The position numbers and the translations under genes are program-made. This document shows positions 58,102 through 64,000 of a stretch of 64,000 nt of DNA, one piece after another. The notes below the pieces were generated by a model. It had not been told where the DNA came from. It did no database searches and was given only the letters and a program-made list of their open reading frames with translations. The stretch comes from Sisyra terminalis. Lineage: Eukaryota > Arthropoda > Insecta > Neuroptera > Sisyridae. Numbering within the stretch: position 1 is the stretch's first letter; each line of letters begins with the position of its first letter. The stretch covers positions 62,137,080 to 62,201,079 of the forward strand of contig OY292276.1 in NCBI GenBank assembly GCA_958496175.1, read 5' to 3'.

Positions 58102-60325
58102 TTTAAGGGTGGATCACCGTCAGAAAAAAGAAAAATTTCGATTTTTTTTTCCATAAATGTCTTCTTATAACATTCAAGAATAACGTGTTAAAAGAATTTG
58201 TCGATATTCGAAATATTTCGAGTTATAGACCTATATATACATTAGGGTGATTTTTTTTTTGACTTTTTGGTCCCATCATGAAATTATGTTGGAAATACCA
58301 AAAAAAAAATCCCGGAAAAAATCTCTGTTTTCTCGGAAACCGGAAGTCGGATCATGATTTTCCAAAGAATGTAGGTTTTGGTAATGCGTCTTCTTGGTAC
58401 TGAACCTCGAAAATCCGAAAAAAGTTGAAAATTCACAAAATGACGTGACTTAGAAAAAAAAAGTTAAAAAAAACGACCTTTTTTGAACCTTTCCCCCTCT
58501 CCCACGTTGAGGGGGGGAGGTTTAGTCAATTTCTGAAATTCAGTACCAAAAAGACGTGTTAAACTATAACACTCTCTAGTTTCAAGTCAATCCGTCGGAT
58601 AGTTTCTGAGAAATCTCAGTTTTAAAAAGTTGATTTCCAGAAAAACGCATTTAAAGTTTTTTTTTAGATATTTTCTTATGTTATTATCAATTTATTCAAT
58701 TTTTATGTATATATGTATATTAGGATGATTTTTTTTGATCTCGTGAAATTTTGTTGGAAATACCAAAAAAAAAAATCCCTGAAAGTTTGAACCGTTAATA
58801 TTAATTTTAAGTCCTCGACCAAGTCGTGTAAAGATTTCCCATTGAAAATACACAGAAACTCTGATTTTTTATTTTTAAATTTCCTATATCTCAGCGGCAT
58901 TTTATGGGATCGCTTTTACCGACGATGGTTTTTTCTCAGAATTAAACGCTCTACAAAAGTGCCCATTGCGACAAAGTCGTAACTCATACCGGTCAGGTAG
59001 TACGGGCAATTGAACCTGATTTTTCCATAAAATTCGCGTTGTTTTTGCATTTATCTCGTAAAAAACAAGAGCTACGGAAAAATTATAAATGAAAAACTTG
59101 TAGAGAATTTGATTTCCTACAAAAAAGTTCCTGTAGACCAAATCGCGAAGATCAATATTAAACGAGATATTAAGCCTTGAATTGATTTTTTAAGTTTAAA
59201 TCAATGATCGGCCAAAATTTCACAAAAAAAACAATTCAAGGCTTAATATCTCGTTTAATATTGATCTTAGCGATTTGGTCTACAGGACCTTTTTTGTAGA
59301 AAATCAAATTCTCTACAAGTTTTTCATTTATAATTTTTCCGTAGCTCTTGTTATTTACGAGATAAATGCAAAAAAAAAACGCGAATTTTATGGAAAAATC
59401 TGGTTCAGTGGCCCGTACTACCTCACCGGTGTGAGTTACGACTTTGTCGCAATGGGCACTTTTGTAGAGCGTTTAATTCTGAGAAAAAACCATCTTCGGT
59501 AAAAGAGATCCCATGAAATCCGCCGCTGAGATATAGAAATTTAAAAATAAAAAATCAGAGTTTCCGTGTATTTTCAATGGAAAATCTTTACACGTTTTGG
59601 TCGAGGACTGAAAATTAATATTAAGGGCTCAAACTTTCAGGGATTTTTTTTTTTTGGTATTTCCAACAAAATTTCACGATAAGACCAAAGAAAGTCCAAA
59701 AAAAAATCACCCTAATATACATATATACATAAAAATTGAATAAATTGATAATAACATAAAAAAATATCTTAAAAAAACTTAAATGCGTTTTTCTCGAAAT
59801 CAACTTTTTAAAACTGGGAGACAAGATTTCTCAGAAACTATCCGACGGATTGACTTGAAACTGGACAGTGTTATAGTTCAACACGTCTTCTTGGTACTGA
59901 ACTTCTGAAATTGGCCAAAACTCTCCCCATCAAAGTGGGAGAGGGGGAAAGGTCCAAAAAAAGGTCGTTTTTTTTAACTTTTTTTTCAAAGTCACGCCAT
60001 TTTGTGAATTTTCACTGTTTTTCGGATTTTCGAGATTCAGTACCAAGAAGACGCATTACCAAAACCTACATTCTTTGGAAAATCATGATCCGACTTCCGG
60101 TTTCCGAGAAAACTTGTCTGCCCTTGTTTGCCTCCTCATTTTTGTTGAGGACCCTTTTTTGAAGCGCTGTAAAAGGGGGAGTGGGGAGGAGGGGGACACA
60201 TCGGGGCAAATAAAAAAAAATAGTTCAAAACTTCAACTTTTACATGCCGAAGACCGTTTTTTAATATCTCTAAAAAAAAAAATGGCAGCAGTTTTAAAAA
60301 AGTAAGACGGTGATCCACGCTTAAA
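58102..60325. mobile_element. TTAA-flanked 2.2-kb palindromic (foldback) element
   Basis: The outer ends GGGTGGATCACCGTC and GACGGTGATCCACGC are inverted, each next to TTAA (58103-58106 and 60321-60324). Arms of about 860 bp (58326-59185 and 59230-60112) are inverted copies with the axis near 59210. They carry CGGAAGTCGGATCATGATTT, GACGTGTT(A/G)AACTATAACA and the whole foldback arm known from 1534, 5494 and 40165. No transposase is visible. TTAA suggests piggyBac- or Kolobok-type mobilisation. The inner ATTAGGATGATT...AATCACCCTAAT boundary may be a second, nested unit. Confidence 0.75.
60175..60206 (+). other. Predicted G-quadruplex motif in the palindromic element
   Basis: Four G runs (5, 4, 5, 4) with loops of 3, 4 and 7 lie in the right outer segment; the left outer segment lacks a counterpart. 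Confidence 0.55.
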
Positions 60326-61384
60326 GGACAAAGTTCCAGGAGAAAATTGATTATTTCATCAGTTTCCAGAACGGTGAAAATTTGCTTAGATTACAGTGGT
60401 ACCAAACAAAGGGATAAGTTAAAGACACACGTGTGTTTATCTAGTTCCTATTGAATTACAGGAAAGTGAATTAAATTTCACCCTTATTTCCCGGGGTTGA
60501 CTTCTTCTTTGTTCTCACCGAAAACAAGATACCTACTGATGAAGAAAAACGACTTTTCTCATGTGACAATGTGATTGTTATGTGAGACAATGGTCGCGAC
60601 GACTCGCAACATTGAACAAAGAGACTTTAATGGGTACATGTTAAGTACACCTGTACCTTGCTACCTACCAGCGTATTCACCAAACATAACATAACATAAA
60701 TTCACATGGGACATTGTAATGTGTAAACATTTTTCGAATCGAAAGCACACCTGACCCGATCGGAGATGGATCCCGACCGCCACGGCGTCAAGGTGACAAC
60801 AACGGTGCCAATCTCCGGAAACAAGTGCAATATTCAACTGGTTTCCGGGGTCCCGCATCATTCCCGATCATTTCACGACGATCCGAACGATAAAGCAGCA
60901 GTGTGGTCAAATGCATCACGGAAAATAATTCCACAAAAAAAAAAAACAGAAAAACAGAAAAAAAATAAGAAACCATTATAATGATCACTGCGGGTGTATA
61001 AATAACATTCCCTTCGTGTTCCTTTCCGCAACTTGCGCCTGACTTCTCGAAACTTTTCTGATGGGAAATGTTTCTATTGTGTCAACCGAAACAAGTGGCT
61101 GATTTCAATTAAGTTTTATTTTTTTTTTTTTATTTTTTTTGGTCTATCCATTGCCATATATGTACATATTTTTATGACACGGTTTGTTGATCAACGTCAA
61201 CCCGGCAATAATTCAACTATTTAAAATGGATTAATTGACATTTTTCTACAGTTGCTTTGCTTTTTTATATTTTTAATTTATTCCAATTAGACGAGGGTTG
61301 ATTTCTTTTAATTCAATTAAAACTATGTTAAAGTTATATCATTAAAGTCACTTTTTTTGATCCAAAAGTTTTTTTTTACAATAT
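60326..61384. other. Low-repeat island
   Basis: Complex single-copy sequence containing CACACGTGTG (about 60427), GATCCCGACCGCCACGGCGT near 60770 and poly-T near 61120. Overlapping ORFs on both strands are not protein-like. Confidence 0.35.
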
Positions 61385-61819
61385 TCATAAGCTTAGATTA
61401 TAGTTCTTTTTTCTGCCACTAATAGAGCAAGTATTGTAAACGCAAGGTTTATAAAATACACAGGTTGCCCCATTAGAAAAAGAAAATGACGTCATACGAA
61501 GAATTTTGAAGTTTGAATCAGTCTGAAGATATGTATGAAAATAAAAGTTTTTGCTCCGAAAATCAAAAGCTTTTGAAATGTTTACCAGTAACTTTTCTTC
61601 AGTGGTAGATATCAAACTCTTGGCTTGAACAGCCTCAAAAATGACTGTTATTTCCTTGATGGCTTTTGATCTGATCTGGAGTTCAGAATGGAAATGATTA
61701 ATACATTTCCTGCAGACTTGGTCAAAGAGTCTTCTTGAACTATTGGGTCTACTCTTTACTAAAATTCCATATAGGTCACAACTTTTGACAAGTGCCAGGC
61801 GAATTTGAGAGTAAATCAA
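61385..61819 (-). CDS. Unrecognised exon-like ORF (hypothetical, partial)
   Basis: A minus-strand frame open for 145 codons, closed by a stop just upstream of 61819, so it is not a complete gene. Its first 90 residues are varied and protein-like (RRLFDQVCRKCINHFHSEL, IKEITVIFEAVQAKSLIS), while the last 40 read through a truncated MITE (61443-61535) and are surely non-coding. A possible internal exon is 61586-61781, with an acceptor AAAG before TTGTGACC and a donor CTG|GTAAAC. This is inferred, not proven. Function is unknown; it may be an exon of a gene with other exons outside, or a gene relic. Confidence 0.25.
   Translation of the reverse strand: MIYSQIRLALVKSCDLYGILVKSRPNSSRRLFDQVCRKCINHFHSELQIRSKAIKEITVIFEAVQAKSLISTTEEKLLVNISKAFDFRSKNFYFHTYLQTDSNFKILRMTSFSFSNGATCVFYKPCVYNTCSISGRKKNYNLSL
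61443..61535. mobile_element. MITE (9-bp-TSD family), copy 6, truncated
   Basis: CAAGGTTTATAAAATACACA, CRE octamer TGACGTCA (61487-61494) and CAGTCTGAAGATATGTA, then a break. The second terminus is absent. Confidence 0.75.
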
Positions 61820-61979
61820 TTAGAAAAATTGTGAAAATTTTCTATGTCTAAACAAGGAGTAGAACATTTCGTAGATGAAGGGAATCCATCCCCCACCCCC
61901 GAAAAAGTAAAGTTCCAACTGTGTACGAATAAGTGCTCCCATTTTCCCCATTAGTCAGTAAATTCAACAATTTTCAAAA

Positions 61980-62480
61980 ATGTCACCTCTCCATGAAAAA
62001 TGGTCCTCGTAACCGAGCACCGTTGTTGGCCATATTTTCCTTTTTTTCTTTCTTTCTTTCTTTCTTTCTTCAGCTTCTTCTTCTTCGTCGACGAAAATGC
62101 TTTTAGCCGTAAAACTACGTCATTATTTTTTGTCACAATTCAAAAGTGGTTTCACTTATCATCCGTCCAACTCCCGACACGTTTCGTTTTCAACCCCTAA
62201 TTCTAACGCCTTTCATTTCCACCCCCCATCTCCCATCTCCCGTTTATAAAATCTCATACACAAATGATGTGAATGATTTTTTTTCCATTCTTCTCAACGC
62301 AATTATAAAATCATTTCAAACCATTAACGAAATCATTTCGATTGATTTATTGTGAACAATTTGCCAAAATTTATCGCACGCAAATCTTCAACGAAATAAC
62401 GGCAAGACATCAATTTGTCGCTGCTTTAGTGTTGGAAATTATTTGCTGTAAATTCGCAAGTGCACTTGCCCGATTAAAAA
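61980..62480. other. Small island with TTTC microsatellite
   Basis: TTTC repeat at 62047-62070 followed by a CTTCTTCTTCTTCG run. No gene was recognised. Confidence 0.45.
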
Positions 62481-62491
62481 TAGACAATACA

Positions 62492-63672
62492 TCTATACTA
62501 ATATAGAAAACTCTTACGTCTGTCTGTACATTACGATTTTGAACCCAACTTATACCAAATTTAACATTTTTTAAATTTTTGTCTGTCTGTCTGTCTGTGT
62601 GTCCCGATTTAACTAAAGAACGGAACTACCGAATTTAATGAAATTTGGTATTGAGATACAACATAATTTTCCACAGACTATAGACTACTTATTGTTCCAA
62701 AAAAATAATAAGGGAAGGTATTCCCTAGGGATGAAAATAGAAATTTTTACTTTAGACAGGCGAGTTATATATCATTGGAAAGGTAATTTAAAGTTAGGAA
62801 ATAAAAGAGTAAAAGGGGTGACCAAGTTTGTACGAAAAAATGTAGAGTTAATCAACAATCGAAATTTTGAATTTACTAAGTCTAATTTATAAATAAATAA
62901 TTAATTAATAATAAGTTTCTGTTTTTGTTATATCATTGTAACTACAGCATTTTAAATAACGTCATTCACTTAATTAGTATGAAAGTTTAGGTAGTAGGTA
63001 CTTATACCAAAGAGGCAGTTTTTAATTTTTGTTTGTTTTTCAACAATCAAACTTTTTTAAAATCTAATTTTTATCAACCAATGACTGTGAGCTGGAGCAA
63101 TTATTTAACATTAAGTGAGCAATTTTTTGTCATATATTTTATAATCAATCAAAAAATAAAATCTTCCAAACCAACTTTTCTTCGGTGTTTAGAACAATTT
63201 GAAAAACAATTATTGTTATTGAAAATAAATAAAATATTCGAATTTCCTTCCACGCTTTCTATCTATTTCCAACAATTTTGTATGTACAACGTCAAAATGT
63301 GCGAAATTGAATTGCTTTTTAGTCATGATAATGAAAATAAAGGTCATAATTTTTTTTGTTTTACATTATACTTTCAAATATAAATGCATATTTGTGTCGA
63401 TGAAATTTGGAAAGGGTTTTCCTTATAGGATGCCATTATATAATAAGACTAGTGCACGCGATGTAAGAAAGTATTTTGGTAACTTTTTCTTTTTTAAAAT
63501 TATTGGAGTTTTAGTATGGATCCCTAACTTTTTTGAAAATTTAATATAGCCTTTGTTCACCGGAAATAGTGTAGCTTGCCAACAGTGAAAGAATTTTTCA
63601 AATCGATCCAGTAATTTCGGAGCCTATTCTAAGCAAACAAACAATCAAATCTTTCCTCTTTATAATAATAGA
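62492..63672. mobile_element. Two Helitron-like 5' ends facing outward (copies 6 and 7)
   Basis: Left: TCTATACTAATATAGAAAAC preceded by A, continuing to about 62800. Right: a minus-strand 5' end TCTATTATTATAAAGAGG (ends 63672, T follows), running from about 63447. No 3' CTAG terminus lies between, so this is either two truncated copies or a rearranged one. The segment between (62810-63440) is AT-rich; its AAGTTTGTACG...AACAATCGAAATTT recurs at 63735-63770. Confidence 0.55.
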
Positions 63673-64000
63673 TAGAAAAGGGTTTTCGATAATCCCCCCC
63701 CCTCTCCCCAAAGAGTGAAAAAAGGGTGGCTAAGTTTGTACGGCCAACGATTAATAAACAATCGAAATTTCAAATTTCATTATCAAAGTATGTGCGTTAT
63801 AGACAAAACAATATATCGCTTAAAATAAAACAGTGTTGGTTTATTATTCGAAACAAAAACTTAGGATCTGCTCAAAAATTTAAACTCTGATAGATTTATC
63901 TGAAAATGATTAAGTTTATAAGTGAGCATTAAGTTTTTTGGCTTTCACATATGATAAACCTAAAAATCCGAATTACGTATTCACAAATAAATATATTAGT
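63673..64000. other. AT-rich unassigned DNA
   Basis: A C9 run near 63697 and a partial direct repeat of 62810-62880. Nothing else recognised. Confidence 0.4.

Noticed and set aside
58902..59502. Mirror-image ORFs sharing LYKFFIYNFSVALV-type sequence, also at 5765-5947
   Set aside because: These are translations of the two arms of the palindrome. They look conserved only because the DNA repeat is, and single-arm copies carry frameshifts and stops.
1..64000. Bacterial or phage origin, operons, ribosome binding sites
   Set aside because: No tightly packed coding frames. Abundant MITEs, hAT elements, microsatellites and an LTR show eukaryotic nuclear DNA.

Overview
This is AT-rich metazoan nuclear DNA, most likely from an arthropod and probably an insect. 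The reasons are the dense non-autonomous DNA transposons (hAT-type, TTAA-type and Helitron-type), the long T/A runs and microsatellites, and a heat-shock-type LTR promoter. I cannot name a species. I found no bacterial operons, no rRNA, no convincing tRNA gene and no CRISPR array. No protein-coding gene can be called with confidence, so the window reads as intergenic or intronic DNA. The best exon-like piece is a 145-codon minus-strand ORF at 61385-61819, which I could not assign to a family.

The layout alternates between two kinds of sequence. The first is very AT-rich repeat blocks. These hold Helitron-like copies at 889-2583, 4728-6133, 35724-37431, 44311-44525, 54277-55518 and 62492-63672. 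They also hold hAT elements with 7-8 bp target duplications (7609-7804, 8635-8966, 22419-22648, 30254-30485, 34700-34906, 45462-45692) and a MITE family with 9-bp target duplications (5069, 11871, 35924, 49838, 52711, 61443). Two elements are bounded by TTAA (37504-38227 and the 2.2-kb palindrome 58102-60325). There is a solo LTR at 28131-28486, foldback arms, and a family carrying a CTGATGA / hairpin / GAAA motif. Two large direct duplications link distant parts of the window: 16638-18353 with 26057-27773, and 19929-21955 with 47068-49092.

The second kind is more complex, GC-richer, largely single-copy islands at about 9.6-11.0, 12.85-14.7, 18.4-19.9, 22.7-24.4, 28.8-29.3, 31.6-32.6, 34.9-35.6, 38.5-39.25, 41.8-44.2, 45.9-47.05, 53.05-54.1, 57.3-58.1, 60.3-61.3 and 62.0-62.5 kb. 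They carry microsatellites, C/G homopolymers, predicted G-quadruplex motifs, CCAAT, E-box and CRE-type sites, and one 74-bp sequence that occurs twice. Transposons have mostly stayed out of them, so they are candidate cis-regulatory sequence of a gene outside the window. That last step is inference.

The strongest second-look items are the LTR with heat-shock elements, the Helitron framed by 132-bp direct repeats, the giant TTAA-flanked palindrome, an excess of the CRE octamer TGACGTCA (partly carried by a MITE), a hammerhead-like core shared by three repeat families, and an E-box triplet near 35.2 kb.
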